Origin: Microcoleus sp. bin38.metabat.b11b12b14.051
GTDB lineage: Bacteria > Cyanobacteriota > Cyanobacteriia > Cyanobacteriales > Microcoleaceae
Assembly: GCF_013299165.1 (NCBI RefSeq)
Contig: NZ_JAAFKD010000025.1
Span: 29,803-93,802, forward strand
Direction: 5' to 3'
Length of the DNA stretch: 64,000 nucleotides
Below, piece by piece: positions 1-8,369 of this stretch. The notes under the pieces were generated by a model, which saw nothing but the letters and a program-made list of their open reading frames with translations, searched no databases and was not told where the DNA came from. Numbering within the stretch: position 1 is the stretch's first letter; each line of letters opens with the position of its first letter. The position numbers and the translations under genes are program-made.

Positions 1-1227
1 AAGTTGATTTTTGCCGATCGCCAATTACCGCGTTATGTTTATTGGCAAAATAAGCTGCAACCGGTGCCGATGACTCCCGGGGCGATGGTTCAGTCTCAGT
101 TGCTGAGTTTTCCGGGGAAACTGCGGGCGCTGTTTGGGGCTTTGGGGTTTGTGGCGCCAGCCATGGGCGCTCAACTTTCGCAGCAGGGCGATGAGGAAAC
201 TGTTTCTCAATTTTTCGCGCGCCATCTGGGGACGGAAGTGATGCAGCGGTTGGTGGAACCCTTTGTGTCTGGTGTGTATGCGGGAGATCCGCAACAGCTT
301 AGCGCGGCGGCGGCTTTTGGCCGGGTAACAAAGATGGCTGATGCGGGTGGCGGGCTGGTGGCGGGGGCGCTGCTTTCTGCTAGGAAAAAACCACCCCTTG
401 GTAAGGGGGCGCTCAAGACTGTTGCAGACCCGAATGTGCCCAAGACTAAGCCGGGGGAGTTGGGCTCGTTTAAAGGCGGGTTGAAGGCTCTGCCAGAGGC
501 GATCGCCGCTCAATTGGGCGATCGGCTGAAACTCAAATGGCACCTGACTCGGATCGATCGCACACCACGCAACACTTATATTGCTGTCTTCTCTACGCCT
601 GACGGACAGCAGGAAGTTGAGGCCCGGACTGTGGTTTTGACAACTCCGGCTTACGTTACAGCCGAGTTGTTGGAGCCGCTGCAACCCTCGCTTAGCAGCG
701 CTTTACAAGCTTTTACTTATCCTACGGTTGCCTGCGTTGTCTTAGCATATCCGGTGTCGGATGTCAAGGGCAAATTAGTGGGTTTTGGGAATTTAATCCC
801 GAGGGGGCAGGGAATTCGCACTCTGGGGACGATTTGGACATCGAGTTTATTTGCAGGTCGGGCGCCTGCGGGCTGGCAAACTCTCACGAGTTATATCGGC
901 GGGGCTACTGATTCGGGCATTGGCAATCTGGACTCGGAACAAATCGTTCGGGAGGTGCATCGAGATTTGTCTAGGATTTTGCTCAAGCCGGAGGCGGCGC
1001 AGCCGAAGGTTTTAGCGGTGAATGTGTGGAAGCGGGCAATTCCTCAGTACAATTTGGGTTATTTCGATCGGCTGCAACAGATCGATCGGGGCTTAAAATC
1101 ATTGCCCGGGCTGTATTTGTGCAGCAACTACGTTGGCGGTGTAGCTTTGGGAGATTGCGTGCGGAGGGGTTTTGAGCGGGCTTCTGAAGTCAGCGAGTAT
1201 TTGCACGACCAGCAATCAAAGTTTTAA
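1..1227 (+). CDS. hemY: Protoporphyrinogen oxidase, HemY type (5' truncated by window)
   Basis: FAD-dependent oxidation of protoporphyrinogen IX to protoporphyrin IX, the last common step of haem and chlorophyll synthesis. The visible 409 codons cover the central and C-terminal parts. The substrate-domain stretch ADRQLPRYVYWQ and the C-terminal FAD-binding segment SNYVGGVALGDCV are characteristic of oxygen-dependent PPOX of plants and cyanobacteria. The reading frame is open to base 1, so the N-terminal GxGxxG nucleotide-binding fold (roughly 70-80 residues) lies outside the window; the first in-frame start-like codon here is not the real start. It converges on a response regulator gene. The symbol hemG is also used for this family. 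Confidence 0.9.
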   Translation, partial: KLIFADRQLPRYVYWQNKLQPVPMTPGAMVQSQLLSFPGKLRALFGALGFVAPAMGAQLSQQGDEETVSQFFARHLGTEVMQRLVEPFVSGVYAGDPQQLSAAAAFGRVTKMADAGGGLVAGALLSARKKPPLGKGALKTVADPNVPKTKPGELGSFKGGLKALPEAIAAQLGDRLKLKWHLTRIDRTPRNTYIAVFSTPDGQQEVEARTVVLTTPAYVTAELLEPLQPSLSSALQAFTYPTVACVVLAYPVSDVKGKLVGFGNLIPRGQGIRTLGTIWTSSLFAGRAPAGWQTLTSYIGGATDSGIGNLDSEQIVREVHRDLSRILLKPEAAQPKVLAVNVWKRAIPQYNLGYFDRLQQIDRGLKSLPGLYLCSNYVGGVALGDCVRRGFERASEVSEYLHDQQSKF

Positions 1228-1275
1228 GTCGTGGGGCTGGGGCGATCGGCACCTTACCGTTGCCGCGTCGCGAGG

Positions 1276-1325
1276 GCGGGTTGACAAATATCGTGGATGT
1301 GAATCAAGGATATTTGTCAGCCCGC
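1276..1325. terminator. Inverted repeat between convergent genes
   Basis: A 17-bp stem (1276-1292 with 1309-1325, one G-T mismatch) with a 16-nt loop sits between the 3' ends of the PPOX gene and the response regulator gene. There is no clear T-run, so a role as a bidirectional transcript end is inferred from position. Confidence 0.4.
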
Positions 1326-1350
1326 TTCGGAAGTGTTGTATCTTGTGCTG

Positions 1351-2043
1351 CTAGGTTGTTGGCTCAAATTTGTAACCCACTCCCCGAACGGTTTGAATCA
1401 TGGAAATTTGATTGGTATCTGGTTCAATTTTGCGGCGAATTTGACCGATATGGACATCCACCACGCGATCGGCTCCCACATACTCGTAGTCCCAGACTTC
1501 TTGCAGCAATTCCGATCGCCTCCATACGCGACCGGGTTTGCTGGCCAAACAGTATAGCAAGTCAAATTCTAAAGCAGTCAAAGCAACTATCTGACTGCTG
1601 AGAATTACCTCGCGGCGCACAGGGTCTATTAGTAGCTGCCCAAAGGTAAGAGTTTGTTGTTGAGCGGGAGTAACAATGCGTTTGCGCTTGAGAATTGCTG
1701 CAACGCGAGCTCCAATTTCTACAAGGCTAAATGGTTTAGTAATGTAGTCGTCAGCGCCTTCGGCAAACCCTTTCATTTTGTCAGCTTCATCGGTTCGGCT
1801 GGTCAGCATCAACACAAACACGCCCGTCCGTCTTTGCATTTCTTGACACAGTTTATACCCAGTAGTATCGGGTAAATTTACATCTAGAACTACTAAGTCA
1901 GGATTGAGTTGCTCAAATAATTCCAGACCAGTCTGACCGTCTTCGGCCGACTCAACTTGATAACCTTGCTGGCTCAAAAAACGGTGAATTAAATTGCGGA
2001 TTGCCGGGTCGTCATCAACCACAAGGATTTTTACAGGGGCCAT
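1351..2043 (-). CDS. OmpR/PhoB-family response regulator
   Basis: Two-component transcription factor of 230 residues. The N-terminal receiver domain (about 1-120) has the acidic pair after ILVVDDD, the phosphoacceptor Asp near residue 54 in LVVLDVNLP, and the conserved Lys in ITKPF. The C-terminal winged-helix DNA-binding domain (about 130-225) has the family motif RVVDVHIGQIRRKI and ends in TVRGVGYKF. The ATG at 2043 puts the receiver fold right at the N-terminus; a TTG ten codons upstream also keeps the frame open but is less likely. No partner kinase is adjacent. It is clearly not RpaA or RpaB by sequence; which cyanobacterial regulator it corresponds to is not determined. Confidence 0.9.
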   Translation of the reverse strand: MAPVKILVVDDDPAIRNLIHRFLSQQGYQVESAEDGQTGLELFEQLNPDLVVLDVNLPDTTGYKLCQEMQRRTGVFVLMLTSRTDEADKMKGFAEGADDYITKPFSLVEIGARVAAILKRKRIVTPAQQQTLTFGQLLIDPVRREVILSSQIVALTALEFDLLYCLASKPGRVWRRSELLQEVWDYEYVGADRVVDVHIGQIRRKIEPDTNQISMIQTVRGVGYKFEPTT

Positions 2044-2148
2044 GACCACAACTTTGCTTGAAGAATTAGGCAAGAATATTCAGCCATAATAATAGAAAAG
2101 TGGATACAAATCTCGAAAAAATTGAGCTTTTAATAGTTATAGCCGTAT

Positions 2149-4347
2149 TTATAACCTACGCAAGATTTCGGGCAGTAAATCTCCGGGAACTTTGGATAAG
2201 GCTAAATTTTGGCCGGGCAGCCCACATTCACTATAAAAAGCTCTAATCGTTTTGACAATATAGCTCAATGCTGTTTGCCGGGAATCAACTTGGGAGTTGG
2301 CCTGGGCTTGCAGGTTGAGTTTATCTCCATATGTTAACCCTTTGTCATTGAGATGTTGTCCCACACCTGCCCACACTTGCAACTGGTGGTGCAGTGCTGC
2401 TTCTAGATGGCTGATCTGGGCGGCTTTGTTGGCGGCGAAATCAGGATCTGTGGCTAGTTGGTAGTGGGCTAGTCCGAGATTGTTGCGAGCGGCAAGAGTG
2501 TCAAAGGTGAGTTGGGTGCGATCGAGATGCTGGGCGATATCCAGGGCGGCTTCATAGGCGGCAATGGCTTGGTGCAACGATTCCGCGCGCGCCTGTTTTT
2601 GCTGGAACTGGTTCGCCAAATGCCAATAAGCGGTACCGAGATTGTTGTAGGTGGCGGCGGCGGCGGCGGGTACTAATTCTCGGGTGCGGTATTTCAAGGC
2701 TTCGCAGTAGGCTTCAATCGCCCTGACTAACAAAACTTCTGAGGGTTCGTGCTGGGCGAGGTTCCAGCAGGCTGTGCCGAGGTTGTTTTGCACCCCGGCA
2801 TAGTTGAGGGGTTCTCGTTCGGGACTGTAGCACGAGAGGGCTTGGGTGTAAGCTTCGATCGCGTTTTTGAGATAGACGATCGGCTCACCGTCTTGGGCTA
2901 AATTCCAGTAGGCTGTCGCCAAATTATTCTGAGCCGCAGCGTACTGCTGGGGTTCCCTGGCGGGGTGTAAATCCAGCAGCGCTTGTTGGTAAGCTGCAAC
3001 TGCTTGCTGCAAGTTCTCTCTCTTGTCTCGATAGCGCGCTAAATCTGCTGAGGCGATGCCTAAATTTTTGTTTAATCTAACGCGACTTTGGGGTGCGGTA
3101 TTAGCATCTGTGCGGTTCAAACCTTCAAGGTAGAGAGCGATGCTGCGTTCGAGGCACGATACCGGATCGGCGCCGTTGACTGCGCCTGTGCGATCGCGCG
3201 ACAGCATCCAGTAGAAAGTACCCAGATCGTTGATCAGATCGTCGATTGGGGGTAGGGTATGGGACTCCTCGGCGTCGAGAGTTAAATTTTGTGTCAATTG
3301 GACAATCAGTTGCGTGCATTCCTCGGTTGGTGGTTGATGGGACTGCTCGCTGGCGTCGAGTTCGAGGTACGCAATCACTTGCTCGATCGCGCGAATGGCA
3401 ATTGTCAGGTTTTGTGGCGAAGCATCGCCGGCCAGAATTCGATCGCGGTAGCAATTCCCCAAACTGTGATAAGCCAAAGCCAATGCTTCGGAACAGCACT
3501 GATGTTCTTGCAGCAGTTCGATGTATTGCAGGGTTTGCAGCGGCCCAAAATTCTCCTCGGATGCAGGAGCGTTTTCGGATCCCAACTCTTGGGAAGCCGC
3601 TGCTAGCACCAAATCGGCTAGTTCGACAGATTTATCAGAATCTGGGGCTGGCGGCGGGGAATCGCCAATGGCAACTTGTGCTTCGGGAATTGGGGATTGT
3701 TGGGATTCTGAAGATATTAAAAGTTGGTCGCGCGAGTTTCCCGTGTCGCGCCGGGAACCCAAGTCTTGGGAGTTCCCGAACTCCTCGAAGTGTCCCAAAT
3801 CTGCTTTTGCTGGAGTCGGTTCGCCTTCAAACTCAAATACTCCGGTGCGCCAGTGCCAAAATTCCGGCGCCGATTGCTCGATCGAACTCAGCCAGGGGCG
3901 CGACACCCACAGCAACAGAGCAGATTCGCACAGTTCTAGGTGTGCTTCGATGTCCCTCAAATAGCTCAGGAACGACCACTGTACCGCTGCTGAGTGCCTG
4001 GTCAGGTGTTCTGCCCCCAAAAATTGAAATCCTGGCGCATTGCCTGTACTGTCGCGATTTTGGGGCGGTGGGTGTTGGGTCAGCCACGCGGCGATCGAGG
4101 CCCAAGGATTGGGATCGCTCAAGTCTAGTTCCAAACTGACAAATCGCGGGTAGTCGATCGCAGACCCAGCACCTGACTCGGCGCTGGCTAATTCTGCGTG
4201 CAAGCGGGCTGCCAGACAGTCCCGCAAGCACAAGTCGTCGCAAGCGGCGATAAAAATTTGACGCCGTAAGTTGAGGTCGATCGCCTGTTTCAAGCGTTGA
4301 TAGATTTGCTTGTTAGAGCTAGAAACTTTTTGGGAAGGAATAGACAT
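2149..4347 (-). CDS. Tetratricopeptide-repeat protein with degenerate NTPase-like N-terminus
   Basis: 732-residue cytoplasmic protein with no signal peptide. Residues about 15-170 resemble the core of STAND/AAA-type NTPases in layout (QIFIAACDDLCLRDCLAARL, then FVSLELDLSDPNPW, then LLLWVSRPWLS), but the first segment lacks the GxxxxGK(S/T) of a Walker A loop. Residues about 170-260 are low-complexity and probably a flexible linker. From about 400 to 660 there are several TPR units with the recurring pattern YNNLGTAYWHLA or AQNNLATAYWNLAQ, each about 34-50 residues. TPR arrays usually mediate protein-protein contacts; the client is unknown. The gene stands alone. Confidence 0.8.
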   Translation of the reverse strand: MSIPSQKVSSSNKQIYQRLKQAIDLNLRRQIFIAACDDLCLRDCLAARLHAELASAESGAGSAIDYPRFVSLELDLSDPNPWASIAAWLTQHPPPQNRDSTGNAPGFQFLGAEHLTRHSAAVQWSFLSYLRDIEAHLELCESALLLWVSRPWLSSIEQSAPEFWHWRTGVFEFEGEPTPAKADLGHFEEFGNSQDLGSRRDTGNSRDQLLISSESQQSPIPEAQVAIGDSPPPAPDSDKSVELADLVLAAASQELGSENAPASEENFGPLQTLQYIELLQEHQCCSEALALAYHSLGNCYRDRILAGDASPQNLTIAIRAIEQVIAYLELDASEQSHQPPTEECTQLIVQLTQNLTLDAEESHTLPPIDDLINDLGTFYWMLSRDRTGAVNGADPVSCLERSIALYLEGLNRTDANTAPQSRVRLNKNLGIASADLARYRDKRENLQQAVAAYQQALLDLHPAREPQQYAAAQNNLATAYWNLAQDGEPIVYLKNAIEAYTQALSCYSPEREPLNYAGVQNNLGTACWNLAQHEPSEVLLVRAIEAYCEALKYRTRELVPAAAAATYNNLGTAYWHLANQFQQKQARAESLHQAIAAYEAALDIAQHLDRTQLTFDTLAARNNLGLAHYQLATDPDFAANKAAQISHLEAALHHQLQVWAGVGQHLNDKGLTYGDKLNLQAQANSQVDSRQTALSYIVKTIRAFYSECGLPGQNLALSKVPGDLLPEILRRL

Positions 4348-4795
4348 CAGAATCTGGCGATTTTAGATTTTAGATTTTAGATTTTAGATTTGGGATTGTA
4401 GATTGTAGATTTTAGACTCAGGAGTTGAAATCTCGATGCTCGTAGCTCACAACGCCAGCCTGTTCGGCAGTCTAATCGCACCGGTGATGACTCGATAATT
4501 GTAGATTTTTAATTGGCAACTTTCTGTTTGCGAGACACCAAAAAAACGGTATAAGCCCCCGACGTTCAGGAGTGTCGATCCCAAAATTCGAGAATCTGGT
4601 TCAATCTCCCAGATTTATTTATGAAGTAAATCGAAAATGGAGAATCGACTGAGGCTCCGGCCTGATGAATTGCCACCCAAATCCCTGAAGCCGACTGCAC
4701 AGAGGAAAAAACCAAATTTCTCGCGATCTTATCTAGTTTTCTAGCTTGCGAGGCACGCTTCAGGACTATTGCAACTACCTGCTTTTTATTGAAAC
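4348..4795. other. Non-coding stretch with short AT-rich direct repeats
   Basis: No convincing gene between the TPR gene start and the psb34 terminator. 4359-4415 holds tandem copies of the 8-mer GATTTTAG and variants; the rest has no recognised signal. A 77-codon TTG-started frame at 4566-4799 has no family resemblance and runs into the terminator hairpin. Confidence 0.5.
4359..4415. repeat. Short tandem repeat (GATTTTA type)
   Basis: About seven head-to-tail copies of an 8-nt unit, some degenerate (GATTGTA). The same unit recurs at 8275-8305, and a related AATCTCA form at 38238-38270. Confidence 0.8.
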
Positions 4796-4833
4796 ACAAA
4801 AACCATGTTGACCTTGGTAGGGAAACATGGTTT
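4796..4833 (-). terminator. Terminator downstream of psb34
   Basis: A 10-bp stem (4800-4809 with 4824-4833) is followed, read on the minus strand, by a T-rich run (TTTTTGTGTTT). It lies 56 bp beyond the psb34 stop codon. Confidence 0.65.
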
Positions 4834-4888
4834 GTCGAAGCAGTATTTAAAATTCGATTTTGAACAGCTTAGAGTGTCAGCCCAGTTT

Positions 4889-5056
4889 TTATACTGAAGC
4901 AGCCACATACACTAAACCGGCCACTAACAGGGCTGCTGCAATACCCAGGATGATGTAGTTCCGTTGCTGGTTCTTGTTGGGATATTCGGCGCCGTACATC
5001 TTCGGCTCCTTGGCAAAGTTGTTCAAGCGTCCGTCTTCTTCGGTGGTGTAAGGCAT
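4889..5056 (-). CDS. psb34: Photosystem II assembly protein Psb34 (Ssl1498 family)
   Basis: A 55-residue protein, MPYTTEEDGRLNNFAKEPKM and onward. It has a polar N-terminus with the conserved NNFAKEPKMY segment and a single C-terminal membrane helix (YIILGIAAALLVAGLVYVA). This matches the Ssl1498/Psb34 family, known as a small subunit of PSII assembly intermediates related to high-light-inducible proteins and located in the thylakoid membrane. The ATG at 5056 is preceded by a GAGG Shine-Dalgarno about 11 nt upstream. A longer open frame here on the same strand but in another register is a shadow. It is transcribed alone toward a terminator at 4796-4833. Confidence 0.92.
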   Translation of the reverse strand: MPYTTEEDGRLNNFAKEPKMYGAEYPNKNQQRNYIILGIAAALLVAGLVYVAASV

Positions 5057-5135
5057 TGGCAACAATCCTCAATATTTTTGATTGCCATCACTTTACCAAA
5101 AAACGCTATCAAAGTGCCGTTGAATATTCGGAAAT

Positions 5136-6197
5136 TTATTTTGAGGTGACAGTGCCGGTTTCGGGGGAAGAGGCGATAGCGTAATCTTTGACTGGCATTC
5201 TTCCTGCTAAGTACGCGATCCGTCCGGCTTCTGCTGCCATTCCCATGGCTTTTGCCATTGCTGGAGAATTCTGGGCATTGGCGATCGCAGAATTAATTAA
5301 CAGTGCATCGGCGCCCATCTCCATTGCTTGGGCTGCTTCGCTGGGAGTGCCGATCCCGGCATCCACCACCACAGGAATCTTTACCGTGTCAATAATGATT
5401 TGAATGTTGGCAGAATTATTGATCCCTTGCCCCGAACCGATGGGGGAACCTAAAGGCATGACAGTCGCACAACCGACTTCTTCTAGGCGTTTTGCCAGTA
5501 GCGGATCGGCATTGATGTAGGGCAAAACGGCAAAACCTTCTTTGACTAATTGTGTTGCGGCTTCCAAAGTGCCGATCGGATCTGGCAGCAAATACTTAGC
5601 ATCAGGAATCACTTCTAACTTGACAAAATTATTATCTTCCTGCCCCAAAAGTTTCGCCATTTCCCGGCCCAAACGAGCCACTCTAATCGCCTCATCCGCA
5701 GTTTGACAACCAGCAGTATTCGGCAGCATCCAAATTTTAGTCCAATCCAGAGCCTGGGCCAATCCTTCATGACCGGGAGCATTTGTTTGCACTCGGCGCA
5801 CAGCCACAGTCACAATTTCGCACCTGCTAGCATTGACACTTTGCTGCATTTCGGCAATGCTGCGATATTTTCCCGTCCCCGTCATCAAGCGAGAATGAAA
5901 AGTTTTGCCAGCAATCACCAAAGGTTTATCTAAAATATTTAAGGGTAAATTATCTGAGCTTAATGGTGCGAGGTGTCCCAGTTTAGAATCGCCAAAAATA
6001 GCATATTCTAGCCCCTCTTCCCATTCTTCTCTGCCTCCGAGCATATTTTCTAGGAGCCAACCTTCTTTGTTTGTTAGTAAATCCTGAGTTACTGCGTAAA
6101 TAATCTCTCCAACAATAATCAATTTTGCATCGCGCGGCATATTATTTTTTATCCCGCCATTTACAATTTCTTCAAATTCTTGAAAAACGTTCCCCAT
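5136..6197 (-). CDS. thiG: Thiazole synthase ThiG with N-terminal extension
   Basis: Makes the thiazole phosphate of thiamin from deoxyxylulose phosphate, dehydroglycine (supplied by ThiO) and ThiS thiocarboxylate. Residues about 88-353 form a complete ThiG TIM barrel: [24 protein letters not shown], the Schiff-base lysine region [19 protein letters not shown] and VVVDAGIG. ThiG is normally about 255-270 residues; here the open frame has about 85 extra N-terminal residues (with [12 protein letters not shown] and WLLENMLGG) that are not part of ThiG. No ATG lies between this extension and the barrel. The ATG at 6197 overlaps the upstream toxin-like gene by 26 bp, as in toxin-immunity pairs, so the extension may derive from an immunity gene. 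ThiO is encoded separately at 15.1 kb. Confidence 0.9.
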   Translation of the reverse strand: MGNVFQEFEEIVNGGIKNNMPRDAKLIIVGEIIYAVTQDLLTNKEGWLLENMLGGREEWEEGLEYAIFGDSKLGHLAPLSSDNLPLNILDKPLVIAGKTFHSRLMTGTGKYRSIAEMQQSVNASRCEIVTVAVRRVQTNAPGHEGLAQALDWTKIWMLPNTAGCQTADEAIRVARLGREMAKLLGQEDNNFVKLEVIPDAKYLLPDPIGTLEAATQLVKEGFAVLPYINADPLLAKRLEEVGCATVMPLGSPIGSGQGINNSANIQIIIDTVKIPVVVDAGIGTPSEAAQAMEMGADALLINSAIANAQNSPAMAKAMGMAAEAGRIAYLAGRMPVKDYAIASSPETGTVTSK

Positions 6198-6690
6198 TTT
6201 CCCATTCCTCTCTAGTGATTTTTTGAACAGATTGGTTGTTGAAAACCAAAATAACTGTCTGTATTAACTGCTGGACATCCCAATATATAGCTTGTCGAAT
6301 GCCTTGATCTATTTCTCGAATGTCGTAAATTTCTATATTTACGTGAAAAATGACTACATTTGCACTTTGATTTTTAGCTTTCCCAAATCCTTCTTGTACT
6401 CTATTTTTGAGATTTTTAGACTCTTTGGTTAATTCCTTAAATTCGCAAATCTGACCGTCAATCTCAGCATCTGGCGTTCTCACACCCTGTGCTGCTTGTT
6501 CGCTCAGCATTCTAACTCTCTTCCCTATTTTAGCGAAAACTTCAGCAACAAAGATTTCCGAATTATTAAGATTATGTTGTTGGTGGATGAGTACAAATCC
6601 GCCAGCTATCTCATCAAAATAATATCGCTGATATTCCGGTTCTGCGTTTTCGTAGATGGCTCTGCTGGTCTGGATATATTCTGAATTCAC
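6172..6690 (-). CDS. Polymorphic-toxin-type nuclease (CdiA C-terminal tRNase-like)
   Basis: 172 residues from a GTG start at 6690; an upstream ATG at 6756 would intrude into the divergent regulator gene. The central segment [15 protein letters not shown], then [23 protein letters not shown], follows the pattern of the CdiA C-terminal tRNase family (restriction-endonuclease-like fold, conserved D-x-E...E-x-K core, then a basic helix and a V-V-I strand). Such domains occur as toxin tips of contact-dependent inhibition proteins and as stand-alone genes. No secretion domain is fused here. The stop overlaps the start of the ThiG-extension frame by 26 bp. The function is inferred from motif pattern; the true target is unknown. 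Confidence 0.6.
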   Translation of the reverse strand: MNSEYIQTSRAIYENAEPEYQRYYFDEIAGGFVLIHQQHNLNNSEIFVAEVFAKIGKRVRMLSEQAAQGVRTPDAEIDGQICEFKELTKESKNLKNRVQEGFGKAKNQSANVVIFHVNIEIYDIREIDQGIRQAIYWDVQQLIQTVILVFNNQSVQKITREEWENGERFSRI

Positions 6691-6735
6691 CGTTATTATA
6701 CTCTCAATGGACTCCGATCGCCTAAACTTAAATCT

Positions 6736-7437
6736 ATGAAAGCAACCGTCGAGCAACTGGGCGAAATTGGGATATTTGCCAGCTTAAACCGAACTGATTT
6801 AGAGCAATTGCAAGAACATACAGCAATTCGGACTTACCGACAGGGAGAAGTTGTGATGTATGAGGGCGATCGCATCCCCGAAAAATTATACACGCTTTTG
6901 AGCGGTTCGTTGCGGGTGGCAAAAACAGCGGCGGCGGGCAAAGAAACAATTCTCCGCACTTTGTTTCCGGGAGATATTTTTGCTGCACCTGCTTTACTCG
7001 GTAACGGAATTGCGCCGGCAACGGTGACGGCAGAAACTGACGTGCAAGTTCTTACCACAGAACGGGAATTTTTGCTAGCAGCAATTCGGCAAAATCCTGA
7101 GATTGCTTTGCGAATTTTGGCGGTTTTTAACCAGCGGTTGCAGCAATTACACGAGACTGTGCATGGTTTGGTGTCGGAAAGGGCGATCGTCCGGCTGGCC
7201 AGATTTATTCATTATTTTGGTATGGAGCAAGGCACGAAGATTGTGGATAATAGTGTATGTTTGGAAAAACGTTTGCCCTACTATCAAATTGCTCGCAGTA
7301 TTGGCATTACCTATGAAGAATGCGTGCGTTTGTTTAAGAAACTTAAGCCGTTTGTATCCTACAGTCGAGGCGGTAAAATTACTGTGTTGGATTGGATAAA
7401 ATTGGAGGATATCGCCTCTGGAGATGAGATAGATTAA
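6736..7437 (+). CDS. Crp/Fnr-family transcriptional regulator
   Basis: 233 residues. The N-terminal cyclic-nucleotide-binding-like beta-roll (about 10-125) includes YEGDRIPEKLYTLLSGSLRV and LFPGDIFAAPALLG. A dimerisation helix follows (about 125-150), then a C-terminal winged helix (about 160-225) with YYQIARSIGITYEECVRLFKKL in the recognition-helix position. It lacks the sequence features of NtcA, the best-known cyanobacterial member, so the effector and regulon are unknown. It is transcribed divergently from the toxin-like gene with about 45 bp between starts, so the two may share a control region. Confidence 0.88.
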   Translation: MKATVEQLGEIGIFASLNRTDLEQLQEHTAIRTYRQGEVVMYEGDRIPEKLYTLLSGSLRVAKTAAAGKETILRTLFPGDIFAAPALLGNGIAPATVTAETDVQVLTTEREFLLAAIRQNPEIALRILAVFNQRLQQLHETVHGLVSERAIVRLARFIHYFGMEQGTKIVDNSVCLEKRLPYYQIARSIGITYEECVRLFKKLKPFVSYSRGGKITVLDWIKLEDIASGDEID

Positions 7438-7445
7438 AGCCTTCT

Positions 7446-7540
7446 TGAAAATAAGACGGCGGTTGAAACCGCGTCTACACAAACAATGTCCGCGTAAGAC
7501 GGCGGTTGAAACCGCGTCTACACAAACAATGTCCGCCTCC
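7446..7540. repeat. GCGGTTGAAACCGC palindromic repeat, two copies
   Basis: Two direct copies of about 45 bp, each with the palindrome GCGGTTGAAACCGC followed by GTCTACACAAACAATGTCCG. The same family appears at 11290-11485, 18517-18860 and 23425-23563. Confidence 0.85.
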
Positions 7541-7566
7541 GCGGACTCAAGAGAAAGAAATCAGAC

Positions 7567-7922
7567 GGCGAATTCCATTCGCCGGGTATTATTGGAGTCA
7601 TTCTTCAACCCACGGAGGTGGGTTTTGTTCGTGTCGCCGCGAATTCCATTCGCCCGGTATTATTCTCACGAATTCCATTCGCCGGGTATTATTGGAGTCA
7701 TTCTTCAACCCACGGAGGTGGGTTTTGTTCGTGTCGCCGCGAATTCCATTCGCCCGGTATTATTCTCACGAATTCCATTCGCCCGGTATTATTGGATTCA
7801 TTCTTCAACCCGCGGAGGCGGGTTTTGTTTGTGTCGCCGCGAATTCCATTCGCCCGGTCTTATTCTCACGAATTCCATTCGCCCGGTCTTATTCTCACGA
7901 ATTCCATTCACCCGGTCTTATT
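7567..7922. repeat. Nested tandem repeat built on GAATTCCATTCGCCCGGT
   Basis: Nine copies of the 18-mer GAATTCCATTCGCCCGGT (variants CGCCGGGT, CACCCGGT) alternate with TATTATTCTCAC spacers and with a longer unit containing the hairpin AACCCACGGAGGTGGGTT. The longer unit recurs three times (about 7596, 7698, 7800). Open frames in all three registers are a by-product of the repeat and are not genes. Confidence 0.85.
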
Positions 7923-7923
7923 T

Positions 7924-8253
7924 TCACTCCGAAAATGTCAAAATAAACGCCAAATTCTCTTCGGCTTTCAAAGCATGGGGAGCGCGAGCAGGCATAAATA
8001 CAAACACCCCCGGTTCCAAGATAATGTCCTTACCTTCCAGAGTCAAAATCCCTTTTCCTTCGATTACATTAACTGTGGCATTCCGCGCAGAAGTGTGTTC
8101 GGAAATGTCCGAACCTGCGGCCAGACAAAGTAAAGTATGCTGACAATTATTGTCTTTGACTAAAATTTTGCTCAGCACTCCGGCGGCGGGATATTCAATT
8201 GTGTCTCGGAGTTGGATTGCTGAAGATTGTAATGGTAAAATGGTAGCAGTCAT
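7924..8253 (-). CDS. Cupin-domain protein
   Basis: 109-residue single-domain cupin. A beta-barrel pattern is visible: a first motif region around AAGSDISEHTSARNATVNVIEG (with one His and one Glu-Gly turn) and a second around LEPGVFVFMPARAPHAL, with the conserved PxxxPH. Members bind a metal or small ligand; the substrate cannot be read from sequence. The gene ends inside the border of the tandem repeat at 7567-7922. The ATG at 8253 is the only reasonable start. Confidence 0.8.
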   Translation of the reverse strand: MTATILPLQSSAIQLRDTIEYPAAGVLSKILVKDNNCQHTLLCLAAGSDISEHTSARNATVNVIEGKGILTLEGKDIILEPGVFVFMPARAPHALKAEENLAFILTFSE

Positions 8254-8369
8254 AAATTTTGACTCCGTAATGCGATTTTAGATTTTAGATTTTGGATTTT
8301 AGATTGAGGCTGACTGATGAATGGAAGGGTTGAATCTGACCCAAGGTTACATTATTTTGGGAAATAGGT

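Noticed and set aside
4566..4799. 77-codon minus-strand frame
   Set aside because: TTG start inside the psb34 terminator hairpin, no Shine-Dalgarno and no family resemblance.
4869..5072. 67-codon minus-strand frame
   Set aside because: A shadow of psb34 in another register; the 55-codon frame matches a known family.
6736..7437. NtcA, the global nitrogen regulator
   Set aside because: The fold is Crp-like, but the sequence lacks the conserved NtcA N-terminal and recognition-helix residues.
7445..8143. Three overlapping plus-strand frames of 146-232 codons
   Set aside because: They translate the tandem repeat in three registers and run into the antisense of the cupin gene.
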